From positions 1 through 46,398 of the forward strand of contig JANXWC010000104.1 of the NCBI GenBank assembly GCA_025351355.1: DNA of 46,398 bases, in the 5' to 3' direction. The DNA comes from Hyphomicrobiaceae bacterium (lineage in GTDB: Bacteria > Pseudomonadota > Alphaproteobacteria > Rhizobiales > Hyphomicrobiaceae). A program made the translations under genes and the position numbers. This document shows positions 24,199 to 32,772 of the stretch, one piece after another. A model generated the notes under the pieces. It was not told the origin of the DNA and made no database searches. It saw nothing but the letters and a program-made list of their open reading frames with translations. Each line of letters begins with the position of its first letter. Positions within the stretch are counted from its first letter, which is position 1.

Positions 24199-24672
24199 GT
24201 GGTGAGTGGTGATCAGGCATACACAGGCGGATGCCAGTGCGGCGCGGTTCGTTTTCGTGTCGGTTCGCTCGGTCGTGCGTCGGTGTGCCTTTGCCGCATG
24301 TGCCAGAAGGCGACCGGCGGCATCGGCGGCGTATTCGTCCCGGCCAGCAATCTCATCTTCACGCGCGGCGCGCTCAAGCATTTCCGTAGTTCCAACAAAG
24401 TGCGCCGCGGCTTCTGCGCCAACTGCGGCACGCCACTGACGTTCGAAATCGATGACGGCGGCACGGGCGTGTCGATTGCCGCCTTCGATCGGGCCGCGGA
24501 AATCGCGCCGGTCATCCAGATGGCCAGGGCGGCCCGCTTGCCGTGGACGGACGCCTTGCCCGGCCTGCCGGAGCGCACGCCCGAGGAAATAGCGCACGTC
24601 GCCAAGCATTACGCCGGCATCATTTCCTACCAGCATCCCGACCACGACACCGATCACTGGCCTCCGCAATGA
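24199..24672 (+). CDS. GFA family zinc-binding protein (glutathione-dependent formaldehyde-activating enzyme-like)
   Basis: A 157-residue GFA/CENP-V family protein. Zinc-binding cysteines lie in GGCQCGAVRF (residues about 11-18), CLCRMCQ (about 31-37) and FCANCGTP (about 73-80). The founding member was reported to bind glutathione and speed its reaction with formaldehyde; most homologues have unknown substrates. Two in-frame GTG codons (24199 and 24202) can start it; GGGAG at 24189-24193 fits both. Its stop overlaps the next gene by ATGA, beginning a run GFA-GNAT-cimA of translationally coupled genes. Confidence 0.87.
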   Translation: MVSGDQAYTGGCQCGAVRFRVGSLGRASVCLCRMCQKATGGIGGVFVPASNLIFTRGALKHFRSSNKVRRGFCANCGTPLTFEIDDGGTGVSIAAFDRAAEIAPVIQMARAARLPWTDALPGLPERTPEEIAHVAKHYAGIISYQHPDHDTDHWPPQ

Positions 24673-25181
24673 CCAAGATAGCCCACAAACTGCGCCCATT
24701 CCTGCCGTCCGACACGCCGGCACTGCAAGACCTGTTCGCGCAAAGCATCGAGGAGTTGGCCACCGACAGCTACGACGCCGATCAACGGACCGCCTGGATC
24801 GAGACCGCTGAAGACATGAACGCCTTCAGCGCACGGCTTGCGTCCGGCCTGACACTTGTCGTCGGCGCTGCTGGACAATACCAGGGTTTCGCCACACTCA
24901 AAGACAACACGTTGCTCGACTTGCTCCACGTCCATCCTCATTTTGCCCGCCAAGGCATCGCAACTGCATTGGTCGATGCGCTCGAACGCATTGCTGCCGC
25001 ACGCGGCAGTTCGGCGATATCAGTCGATGCCAGCGATACCTCCCTGCCGCTGTTCGAGCAGCGCGGCTATATCGCGACACAGCGCAATTCGCGCCATCTT
25101 GGCGACGTCTGGCTGTCCAACACCACACTGAAAAAACAACTCGCGCCGATGGCGCAGCAAACTTCGAAGACGGTGTCATGA
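24669..25181 (+). CDS. GNAT family N-acetyltransferase
   Basis: A 170-residue GNAT protein. The acetyl-CoA-binding motif region is LLHVHPHFARQGIATALVDALE (residues about 87-108), with the R/Q-x-x-G-x-A pattern visible, and the C-terminal part contains FEQRGYIATQRN, typical of the last strand. The acceptor is unknown. The ATG overlaps the GFA stop, and its own stop overlaps the cimA start (ATGA), so it is likely co-expressed with both. A longer frame starting at 24543 lies inside the GFA gene and is not used. Confidence 0.85.
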   Translation: MTKIAHKLRPFLPSDTPALQDLFAQSIEELATDSYDADQRTAWIETAEDMNAFSARLASGLTLVVGAAGQYQGFATLKDNTLLDLLHVHPHFARQGIATALVDALERIAAARGSSAISVDASDTSLPLFEQRGYIATQRNSRHLGDVWLSNTTLKKQLAPMAQQTSKTVS

Positions 25182-26815
25182 CCAGCCGCGAACGCCTTTA
25201 CCTGTTCGACACCACGCTGCGCGATGGGGCGCAGACGACCGGTGTCGACTTTTCCATTGAAGACAAGCGGCGCATTGCAAAGATCCTCGCCGATCTCGGC
25301 GTCGACTATGTCGAGGGCGGGTATCCCGGCGCAAATCCGACCGACACCGAATTTTTTGCGTCAAATCCGTTCGAAACCGGATTCAGCGCCGTCCGAACTT
25401 CGCCGCTATTCACGGCCTTCGGCATGACCAAGCGCGCCGGCCGCTCGACTGCCAACGATCCGGGCTTCCAGGCGATCCTGCAATCGAAAACAGACGCTGT
25501 TTGTCTGGTCGCCAAGGCCTGGGATTATCATGTCCGCGTCGCGCTCGGCATCACCAACGACGAGAATATCGAGGGCATCGTCGAGTCGGTCAAAGCCGTC
25601 TGCACCACCGGCATTCGCGAAGCGCTGATCGACTGCGAGCATTTCTTTGATGGCTACAAGGCCAATCCAACCTATGCATTGCAGTGTGCGAAAGCCGCCT
25701 ACGACAGTGGCGCGCGATGGGTCGTGCTATGCGACACAAACGGCGGCACGCTGCCGCATGAAATAGAGGCTATCGTCACCGCCGTGCAAAACGTAGTGCC
25801 CGGTACGCACCTCGGCATCCACACTCACAACGATACTGAAAATGCGGTGGCGAACACGCTCGCCGCCGTGCGCGCCGGCTGCCGGCAGATCCAGGGCACA
25901 TTGAACGGCCTTGGCGAGCGCTGCGGCAATGCCAATCTCACGTCGATCATCCCCACGCTGTTGCTGAAATCCGAATTCGCTGACAAATTTGAAACGCGAG
26001 TAACGCCCGCCAGGCTCGCCGAGTTGGTCCGCGCCAGCCGTTTGCTCGATGAAATGCTCAACCGCTCGCCGGATCGGCACGCCCCCTATGTCGGCGAAAG
26101 CGCCTTCGCGACCAAGGCCGGAATTCATGCCTCCGCAATCCTCAAGGCGCCGGAAACCTACGAACATATCGCGCCCGAGAAAGTCGGCAATCGGCGGCGC
26201 GTGCTGGTCTCCGACCAAGCCGGTAAATCCAACCTGATTTATGAACTTGAGCGGCTTGGCGTCGACGTCACCCGCACCGATCCCCGCATCGTCACCCTCC
26301 TCGATGAAGTCAAAGCGCGCGAAGCCGTCGGCTATGCCTACGATGGCGCCGACGCGTCATTCGAATTGCTGGCGCGCCGTTTGCTTGGCGAAGTGCCGCA
26401 ATATTTCCAGGTCGACAGCTTCCGCGTCATGGTCGAACGGCGGCACAATGCTCTCGGCGACCAAGTCACCGTTTCCGAGGCTCAGGTCAAGGTGTTCGTC
26501 ACCGGCGAAACGGAGGCGCTCTGGTCGGTGGCTGAGGGCAACGGCCCCGTCAACGCGCTCGACAGCGCCTTGCGCAAGGATCTCGGACGCTATCAGTCTG
26601 TTATCAAGGATATCGAATTGGTCGACTACAAGGTGCGGATCCTGACCGGCGGTACCGGCGCTGTGACGCGCGTGCTGATCGAGACGCACGATACATCGAC
26701 GGGCGAACGCTGGTTCACCGTCGGCGTCTCGCCCAACATCGTCGACGCCAGCTTCGAGGCATTGCTTGATAGTATCAATTACAAGCTGCTGAAATCCGGT
26801 GCTGTCGCAGGTTAG
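25178..26815 (+). CDS. cimA: (R)-citramalate synthase
   Basis: A 545-residue enzyme of the alpha-isopropylmalate synthase/homocitrate synthase family, CimA branch. The metal-binding signature FDTTLRDGAQT lies at residues 10-20, GIHTHNDTENAVANT near 213 gives the HxH motif, and the C-terminal third is the LeuA dimer regulatory domain (from about 410). It condenses pyruvate and acetyl-CoA to (R)-citramalate, the first step of a threonine-independent isoleucine route. Length and the GVDFSIEDK segment favour CimA over LeuA. It overlaps the GNAT gene by ATGA. mobA follows 33 bp downstream in the same direction. Confidence 0.92.
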   Translation: MTSRERLYLFDTTLRDGAQTTGVDFSIEDKRRIAKILADLGVDYVEGGYPGANPTDTEFFASNPFETGFSAVRTSPLFTAFGMTKRAGRSTANDPGFQAILQSKTDAVCLVAKAWDYHVRVALGITNDENIEGIVESVKAVCTTGIREALIDCEHFFDGYKANPTYALQCAKAAYDSGARWVVLCDTNGGTLPHEIEAIVTAVQNVVPGTHLGIHTHNDTENAVANTLAAVRAGCRQIQGTLNGLGERCGNANLTSIIPTLLLKSEFADKFETRVTPARLAELVRASRLLDEMLNRSPDRHAPYVGESAFATKAGIHASAILKAPETYEHIAPEKVGNRRRVLVSDQAGKSNLIYELERLGVDVTRTDPRIVTLLDEVKAREAVGYAYDGADASFELLARRLLGEVPQYFQVDSFRVMVERRHNALGDQVTVSEAQVKVFVTGETEALWSVAEGNGPVNALDSALRKDLGRYQSVIKDIELVDYKVRILTGGTGAVTRVLIETHDTSTGERWFTVGVSPNIVDASFEALLDSINYKLLKSGAVAG

Positions 26816-26848
26816 TCGCGAGAGCCGGCACGACAGGGAATGCAGTCG

Positions 26849-27538
26849 ATGCCTACGCCGAACATCATCCTTTCGACACGCGCGCCCGCCGGGGTCATTC
26901 TTGCCGGCGGACTATCGCGACGCATGTTCGCGTCCGAGGGGGCAACAAGTGCAGATAGACCAGCAGGCGATAAGGCACTCTTACCGCTCGGTGCCACCAG
27001 CATGCTCGGTCACGTCATCGCGCGCATCGCGCCGCAGGTGTCGGGGCTTGTCATCAACGCCAACGGCAATGCGGCGCGCTTCGCCGAATTCGGCTTGCCC
27101 GTCGTCGCTGACACAGTCGCGGGCTTCGTCGGGCCGCTGGCCGGCGTGCTGGCTGGGCTTCGTTGGGCGGCTGTCAACCATCCCGTCGCCACGCATGTCG
27201 TCAGTGTATCGGCCGATGCACCTTTCCTGCCCGCGGATCTCGTCCACCGTCTTACGGCCGCCACTAAAAGAAATCCCGGTGGGATCGCGCTGGCGCAATC
27301 GGCAGGTGAGTTGCATCCGGTCATCGGCTGTTGGCCCGTTGCCCTCACAGACGACCTGGAAGCGGCCTTGAAATCTGGCGTGCGCAAAGTGCTGCGCTGG
27401 ACCGACCAGCACGGCACAATCCCGGTGGACTTCGATTTTCAGGTTATCGGCGGCGAACGGATCGATCCCTTTTTCAACGCCAACACGCCCGCCGAACTCG
27501 ACGAAGCGCGGCGGCTGCTGGCGTTGCAGGCGCCATGA
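26849..27538 (+). CDS. mobA: Molybdenum cofactor guanylyltransferase
   Basis: About 229 residues. MobA attaches GMP to molybdopterin to form the guanine dinucleotide cofactor. The N-terminal nucleotide-binding signature is GVILAGGLSRRM, followed by DKALLPLG. Between these two halves, which normally lie only a few residues apart, there is an extra segment of about 14 residues (FASEGATSADRPAG), which is unusual. Later SADAPFLPADLV near 121 is the expected metal/GTP region. ATG 26849 is preferred because AGGGA lies 9 bp upstream; ATG 26840 is also in frame. It overlaps mobB by ATGA. Its product would serve enzymes such as formate dehydrogenase, for which fdhD lies 14 kb away. Confidence 0.9.
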   Translation: MPTPNIILSTRAPAGVILAGGLSRRMFASEGATSADRPAGDKALLPLGATSMLGHVIARIAPQVSGLVINANGNAARFAEFGLPVVADTVAGFVGPLAGVLAGLRWAAVNHPVATHVVSVSADAPFLPADLVHRLTAATKRNPGGIALAQSAGELHPVIGCWPVALTDDLEAALKSGVRKVLRWTDQHGTIPVDFDFQVIGGERIDPFFNANTPAELDEARRLLALQAP

Positions 27539-28074
27539 CCATGTTCCGCAGCCCCCATGGCACGCCCGTAGTCGGCATCGTCGGTTGGAAAAATTCCGGC
27601 AAGACCACGCTGGTCGAGCGGTTGATAGAAGAATTCACGCGTCGCGGCTTACGCGTGGCCTCGGTCAAGCATGCCCATCACTCGTTTGAGATTGACGACA
27701 CGGCAACTGACAGCGCTCGCCATCGCCGGGCGGGATCGGCGCAGGTGGCCATCGTATCGAATAAGCGATGGGCACTGATCACCGAAACAGCCGGCAGCAC
27801 CGAGCCTGATTTTGCCGATGTCGTCGCAATGCTGGCGCCAGCCGACCTGATCATCGTTGAAGGTTACAAGCGCGCCCCCATCCCGAAGATCGAAGCGCGA
27901 CGTGGCGCATCAGCCAACGACAAGCCACTGGCGCCAGATGACAGCCATATCATCGCCATCGCGACGGACGAACCATCGGTGCACGTTGGTCCGTTGCCGA
28001 TTTTTCATCTCGATGACATTACCTCGATGACAAATTTTCTGACGACACGGCTCGAACTGCCGGCGTCAAAATAG
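27535..28074 (+). CDS. mobB: Molybdopterin-guanine dinucleotide biosynthesis adaptor protein
   Basis: A 179-residue GTP-binding protein. The P-loop is GWKNSGKTT (residues 17-25), followed by VASVKHAHHSFEID, characteristic of MobB, and LIIVEGYKRAPIPKIE near 105-120, also conserved. MobB helps MobA but is not essential in E. coli. It starts with the ATG overlapping the mobA stop; a second ATG two codons on is possible. It is convergent with the thiamine diphosphate enzyme gene, 19 bp away. Confidence 0.93.
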   Translation: MTMFRSPHGTPVVGIVGWKNSGKTTLVERLIEEFTRRGLRVASVKHAHHSFEIDDTATDSARHRRAGSAQVAIVSNKRWALITETAGSTEPDFADVVAMLAPADLIIVEGYKRAPIPKIEARRGASANDKPLAPDDSHIIAIATDEPSVHVGPLPIFHLDDITSMTNFLTTRLELPASK

Positions 28075-28093
28075 GGAGCGGAACGCGTGTCTC

Positions 28094-29779
28094 TTACACT
28101 GTGCCATCGACCATCAGTTCGACCAGCCGTGGCCCACCGGAAGCAAACGCGCGCTGCAGGCTCGCCTGCAATTGCCGGGGATCGGTGACGCGCTCAGCTA
28201 CCATGCCCAGCGATTGCGCGAGCCCCGTGAAATCAACCGGCGGGTCCTTGAAATCCATGCCCACGAAATTGCGATCGTTGTGAAACGACACCAGCCGTTG
28301 CTTGATGATGCGATAGCCGCCGTTGTTGGCAATCACCACCGTGAGCGGCAATTTATGATGCGCCGCCGTCCACAGCGCCTGGATCGAATACATGGCGCTG
28401 CCGTCCCCCGTGTAACAGACGACGGGGCGGCCAGGATGCGCAAAGCACGCCCCAACCGAGGCCGGCAGCGCCCAGCCGATGCCACCCGACGCGAGCGCAT
28501 GATAGCCGAAACGGTCGCGATGCTCGCGCAGCGCGCCCACATACCTGCCGGTCGTCAGCGCCTCATCGAATAGAATAGCGTGCGGCGGCAAGGCGTCGAC
28601 GAGCGTCAGTGTCGCGAAGTCCGGATCGATCGGGTTCCGTGTGGCGGCCTGGATGATGGAAGCGGCTAGTGCTGCCCGCCGCGTTGTCCAATTCTTTTCC
28701 CGGAGCGCTGCCACCATGGCCTCTGCACGTGCCTTCACCGCCGCGCCGCCGCGCCGCTGCAGCACGGGCAAAAGGGCGGCCAGCGTTGTCTTGACGTCGG
28801 CTTTGATGGCCAATTCGACGCTATGATTCTTGCCGATATCGTGATCGACGAGACCAATCTGCGCAATGGCCAGCCCGGTCGGCATCGCGTCGATGGGCGA
28901 ATACACCGACATGCGCACGGGATCGGTCCCCAGCGCCACCATTAAATCATGCGACTCTAGAATTGCGCGTGTATCTTTCTGAATGCGCGTCAAGGCACCC
29001 ATGTAGCAAGGTTGCGCCGACCGGAAATGCGCACCATATGCGATGCTTTGCTGATAAACGGGCGCACCCAGCATGGAGGCCAGAGCGGCAGCCTCGTCTA
29101 TTGCATCGGACTTCACGACTTCATCACCGACAACAATCACTGGACGTGCGGCCGCGAGCAGTCGATCGGCCAATTGCTCAAGCGCAACATCCGATGGCCG
29201 CACGGCGGTATCAATGCGGGTGGAAACGCCGAGATCAATGCCGGCCTCGGCATTCAGAATATCGCCGGGCAGCGAAATGAACACAGGACCTGTCGGAGGT
29301 GTCGTTGCAATCTTGGCAGCGCGTCGCACAATGCGTGGCAGATCTTCAAGCCGCGTCACTTCGACCGCCCATTTCACCAACGGCGCGGCCATCGCCACCA
29401 CGTTGTCGTAGAGCAGCGGTTCCATCAGCCCGTGGCCCTGCTCTTGCTGACCAGCTGTGAGAATAAGTGGTGTACCCGTGAACTTCGCGTTGTAGAGAGC
29501 GCCCATTGCGTTGCCGAGCCCGGGTGCGACATGCACATTGGCAGCCACCAATCGCCCGGAGCTGCGCGAGAAGCCGTCGGCCATGGCAACCACCAGGCTC
29601 TCCTGCATGGCCATGACATAGGTGATGTCGGGCACATCCTTAAGCGCGTGCATGACCGGTAGTTCGGTCGTGCCGGGATTACCGAACAGATGCGTTATGC
29701 CTTCCGAACGCAGCAGTTCCAGAAAAGCATTTCGCCCCGACATGACATTGCGGGCGTTAAGCGTTGGCGACTGGCTCAT
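28094..29779 (-). CDS. Thiamine diphosphate-dependent enzyme, benzoylformate decarboxylase-like
   Basis: A 561-residue ThDP enzyme of the acetolactate synthase/decarboxylase superfamily. Pyr domain: LLRSEGITHLFGNPGTTELP near 23 and the catalytic Glu region AMQESLVVAMADG near 58. Central domain: RPVIVVGDEVV near 215. PP domain: YTGDGSAMYSIQALWTAAHH near 456 with NNGGYRIIKQ. The sequence resembles benzoylformate decarboxylase (MdlC) most, but related enzymes use oxalyl-CoA, phenylpyruvate or other 2-oxoacids, so no gene name is given. There is no acetolactate synthase small subunit nearby. It is transcribed after the DUF1345 gene, with about 36 bp between, and is convergent with mobB. Confidence 0.85.
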   Translation of the reverse strand: MSQSPTLNARNVMSGRNAFLELLRSEGITHLFGNPGTTELPVMHALKDVPDITYVMAMQESLVVAMADGFSRSSGRLVAANVHVAPGLGNAMGALYNAKFTGTPLILTAGQQEQGHGLMEPLLYDNVVAMAAPLVKWAVEVTRLEDLPRIVRRAAKIATTPPTGPVFISLPGDILNAEAGIDLGVSTRIDTAVRPSDVALEQLADRLLAAARPVIVVGDEVVKSDAIDEAAALASMLGAPVYQQSIAYGAHFRSAQPCYMGALTRIQKDTRAILESHDLMVALGTDPVRMSVYSPIDAMPTGLAIAQIGLVDHDIGKNHSVELAIKADVKTTLAALLPVLQRRGGAAVKARAEAMVAALREKNWTTRRAALAASIIQAATRNPIDPDFATLTLVDALPPHAILFDEALTTGRYVGALREHRDRFGYHALASGGIGWALPASVGACFAHPGRPVVCYTGDGSAMYSIQALWTAAHHKLPLTVVIANNGGYRIIKQRLVSFHNDRNFVGMDFKDPPVDFTGLAQSLGMVAERVTDPRQLQASLQRAFASGGPRLVELMVDGTV

Positions 29780-29815
29780 AACATCGACCTCACAACGGCT
29801 GCGTGTCGTACGCGA

Positions 29816-30502
29816 TCAAATCAAGCTGGCCGCCAGATTGATGGTCAAAGCCAGCACTGTGGTATTGAAGAAGAACGAGACGATCGCGTGTGCGGTGACG
29901 ATGCGCCGGATCGATTTCGACTTGATCGCCACGTCGGACGTTTGCGATGTCGCCCCGATCGAGGTCGCAAAATAGAAGAAATCCCAGAAATCTGGCGTGG
30001 TGTCGGCGGGGAAAATCAAGCCGGCCGACGGTTGGCCCGTTTCCTCAGGGAGATAATATTCGTGCGCATAGTGCAGCGTGAAAGCAATCTGCGTCACCAT
30101 CCACGAGACGAAGATGGTCAGCGCGGCCAATCCAACGTATGCGAGTTTCAAAATCTCCTTGGCCGCCTTCGCATCATTGATCAGACCCGCGATAGCGCCA
30201 AAGCTGGCAAAGATCGCCAGCAGAATGACAACCAGAACTGCGTTCCGACCGTCATCCTGGCGGGCTGCCCGCGCGCGGATCGTCTCGACGCGTGAGCGAT
30301 GAATGAGCCGGAAGGTCGATAGCAGATAGGCGAGCCCGCCGACGTTCCAGGCGATGGTCCAGCGCAGCGCATTGGACATGTTCGCCGGCAGCACCAGAAC
30401 GACCGCGAGCCCGGCCAAGGCCCCGAGGTAAAGGCGCGGCCTGATCCTGATCGAACGCCACACCGAGCGGACAGTGGCGCGACGTTTCAATGGCTGTTCC
30501 AT
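29816..30502 (-). CDS. DUF1345 integral membrane protein
   Basis: A 228-residue inner membrane protein with about five hydrophobic segments (roughly residues 22-40, 45-65, 88-110, 122-148 and 198-225) and a conserved DFFYFATSIGATSQTSDV motif near 180, the mark of DUF1345. That segment resembles the pore-loop region of small ion channels, but the function is not established. The start is MEQPLKRR; a longer frame to 30583 runs into the neighbouring phosphatase gene. The flanking minus-strand genes are only 22 and 36 bp away, so the group from 32119 to 28094 may be one transcript. Confidence 0.85.
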   Translation of the reverse strand: MEQPLKRRATVRSVWRSIRIRPRLYLGALAGLAVVLVLPANMSNALRWTIAWNVGGLAYLLSTFRLIHRSRVETIRARAARQDDGRNAVLVVILLAIFASFGAIAGLINDAKAAKEILKLAYVGLAALTIFVSWMVTQIAFTLHYAHEYYLPEETGQPSAGLIFPADTTPDFWDFFYFATSIGATSQTSDVAIKSKSIRRIVTAHAIVSFFFNTTVLALTINLAASLI

Positions 30503-30524
30503 GCGTATGCTCTCGTGTGTTGGC

Positions 30525-31115
30525 TCACAGCCACTCTGCTTGCCCGCCGGTAAGTCGCAAGACCTTATCCTGCGGGACTTCAAGTTTGGGCACTATTGTC
30601 GGCGGCAATCCAAGCAGAATACCGCGAACCGCACGACTGATGTTGCCGTGACTCACGACGACGGTGTCGCGCGTAAGTTCTTCCAGCCACGCGTTCACCC
30701 GCACCCGCACCATTTCATAATTTTCGCCGCCACGCGGCAACCAATTCCAAGTGTCAGCCTGTCGCGCCGCCAACCCCTCCGGATCGAGAACGGGCAGTTC
30801 GCCCCACACCAATCCTTCCCAGTGCCCGAAATTCTGCTCTCTCAATCGATCATCCAACGCAAACGGACGCGCGCCTAATCCCATAGTGCCGCGTAAAATC
30901 TCCATTGTTTCCGTCGCCCGCTCCAACGGACTGGCGACGAAATCATAAACAGACCGGTCTTGAGCCAGCACCTCTCCAAGCACGCGACCATTGCGTGCCG
31001 CCTGCTCACGACCGGTGTCGTTCAACGGCACGTCGGTCTGTCCCTGGTATCGCTGCACCTTGTTCCAGTCAGTCTCACCATGCCGGACGAAGTAGATTGT
31101 CAATCCAGTCTGCAT
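30525..31115 (-). CDS. Histidine phosphatase family protein (phosphoglycerate mutase-like)
   Basis: A 196-residue member of the histidine phosphatase superfamily. The phosphorylated His is in FVRHGETDWN (His12), with Arg11 before it; the other catalytic parts are SPLERATETM near 64, the acid in REQNFGHWEG near 95, and VVSHGN near 152. Family members include cofactor-dependent phosphoglycerate mutases and broad phosphatases; length and the GHWEG segment favour a phosphatase. Its start overlaps the MDR gene stop by one base (TGATG), implying coupling. Confidence 0.9.
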   Translation of the reverse strand: MQTGLTIYFVRHGETDWNKVQRYQGQTDVPLNDTGREQAARNGRVLGEVLAQDRSVYDFVASPLERATETMEILRGTMGLGARPFALDDRLREQNFGHWEGLVWGELPVLDPEGLAARQADTWNWLPRGGENYEMVRVRVNAWLEELTRDTVVVSHGNISRAVRGILLGLPPTIVPKLEVPQDKVLRLTGGQAEWL

Positions 31116-32119
31116 CAGACCTTCAACACCAGCTTGCCATTGTTGCCACCGGTAAACAGCAGGTTCAGAACATCCGGGAACGCATCGATCCCACCGGCAC
31201 GCACATCCTCGCGGATCTTCAGCTTGCCTTCCGCGTGCCAGGTCGCCAGATCACGGATCGCTTCTGGGATACGATTGGCCCAGTCGAACACGATGATACC
31301 GCGCATGGTCAGCCGCTGAGTGAGCACGCAACGTAGATTTCTGGGCCCTTCTGGCATGCTCGTCGCGTTATAGGCCGAGATCAGTCCGCAGACCGGAATG
31401 CGGCCGAAAGTATTCATCTGCAACAGCACAGCATCCAATATCTCACCGCCGACGTTCTCGAAGTAGACATCAATACCAGACGGGCACGCGGCCCTAAGGT
31501 CCTTGGCCAGATTGCCGCCCTTGTAGTCGACGCAGGCATCGAACCCCAATTCGTGGGTGACGGCGCGGCATTTCTCCGCACCACCGGCGATGCCAACGAC
31601 CCGGCACCCCTTCAGTTTGGCGATCTGTCCGACGATCGACCCGACTGCGCCGGATGCCGCCGAAACGACGACGGTCTCGCCGGGCTTGGGTTGGCCCACT
31701 TCCAAAAGACCAAAGTAGGCGGTCCACCCGGGCATGCCGAGCCCACCGACCCAGCGCTCCATTGGCGCCTTCGTGAGATCCGCCTTGCCGACCTGTTTGC
31801 CGTTGGAGATGGCGTATTGCTGCACGCCAAACAAGCCTTGTACACACTCGCCGACCTTGAAATCCGGATTGTTCGACGCATCGATGATACCGACCGAATA
31901 GCCGCGCATCACTTCCCCGATGCCCACCGCCGGCACATACGATTTGCTTTCATTGATCCATCCGCGCATCGCCGGATCGAGCGAAACATAGCCGATTTTG
32001 ACGCGGAACTCGCCTGGACCGGGTTCGGTTAGCGGCTGATCTTCGATCGCAAAAATATCCCGAGTGACCATGCCGGGGGGCGGCCGTTTTGCAAGCTTAC
32101 AGACGCGATTGGTGGCCAT
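31115..32119 (-). CDS. NADP-dependent MDR-family oxidoreductase (CurA/YncB-like)
   Basis: A 334-residue zinc-free medium-chain reductase of the leukotriene B4 dehydrogenase/CurA type. Recognisable parts: VSLDPAMRGWI near 48, GLGMPGWTAYFGLLEVGQPK near 127, the nucleotide-binding AASGAVGSIVGQIAKLKG near 155, and DVYFENVGGEILDAV near 225. Enzymes of this family reduce alpha,beta-unsaturated aldehydes and ketones with NADPH. Substrate is unknown. It begins the run MDR-phosphatase-DUF1345-ThDP enzyme on the minus strand; about 130 bp separate it from the cytochrome c gene upstream. Confidence 0.9.
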   Translation of the reverse strand: MATNRVCKLAKRPPPGMVTRDIFAIEDQPLTEPGPGEFRVKIGYVSLDPAMRGWINESKSYVPAVGIGEVMRGYSVGIIDASNNPDFKVGECVQGLFGVQQYAISNGKQVGKADLTKAPMERWVGGLGMPGWTAYFGLLEVGQPKPGETVVVSAASGAVGSIVGQIAKLKGCRVVGIAGGAEKCRAVTHELGFDACVDYKGGNLAKDLRAACPSGIDVYFENVGGEILDAVLLQMNTFGRIPVCGLISAYNATSMPEGPRNLRCVLTQRLTMRGIIVFDWANRIPEAIRDLATWHAEGKLKIREDVRAGGIDAFPDVLNLLFTGGNNGKLVLKV

Positions 32120-32253
32120 GGAGTATCCTCATCTGAGACGCACGCTGCGGCCATGTATAGGGGGTGCCGATGACTGCGTGCAACAGGTGAAAATGGCCGG
32201 CGCCTCGCGGCCCAGCCATGCAAATGATGTTGTCGGCATGCGTAGAGCCGGAA

Positions 32254-32646
32254 TTATTTGAATTGATTGAGGTAAGCAATCACGTCGCGACGATCTTGTT
32301 CGTCGCTGAGGCCGGCGAAGGCCATCTTTGTCTTCGGCATGTAAACGAGTGGGTTTGCCAAATACTTGAACAACTCGTCTTCTGTCCACACCGCGCCTTT
32401 GTCCCCGAAGGCTTTGTTGGCGTCCGAATAACTGAAATCGGCGACCGAACCGACCTTGCGACCGACAATTCCAGTCAGTTGCGGGCCGACCTTGTTCTTG
32501 GCCTCGGGACCGGCCTCGTGGCACGCGCGGCATTTTTTGAACACATCCTCACCGGCCTCCACGTTGCCCGGCTCAGCTTGCGCGGCGGAACCGACAACTA
32601 CGCAGAACCCTGCGGCAAGAAACAAAGAGGTGAGACGGCGCATCAT
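32254..32646 (-). CDS. Class I cytochrome c (cytochrome c2-like)
   Basis: A 130-residue periplasmic cytochrome. It has a signal peptide (about 1-24, ending AAQA), the heme-attachment motif C39-R-A-C42-H43, and Met108 in KTKMAFAG as the probable sixth ligand. It would carry electrons between respiratory complexes or to a dehydrogenase. The start MMRRLT is favoured because AGGA lies upstream and the signal peptide begins there; an earlier frame start at 32667 adds an unlikely N-terminus. It follows the LysR gene by 126 bp on the same strand. Confidence 0.92.
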   Translation of the reverse strand: MMRRLTSLFLAAGFCVVVGSAAQAEPGNVEAGEDVFKKCRACHEAGPEAKNKVGPQLTGIVGRKVGSVADFSYSDANKAFGDKGAVWTEDELFKYLANPLVYMPKTKMAFAGLSDEQDRRDVIAYLNQFK

Positions 32647-32772
32647 GCAATCCTGCGAAAGGGCCAAACAGTTGGCTCTTTCGATACCATAGCTTGCCCT
32701 ACGCAGCCCGTGACCAATCGTTGCACAATTGCAAATTTAAACAACGGCAATCCGCACAATGACCGAAACCTG

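Noticed and set aside
23903..24205. 100-codon plus-strand frame after cysS
   Set aside because: It runs through a dispersed hairpin repeat and has random-looking composition.
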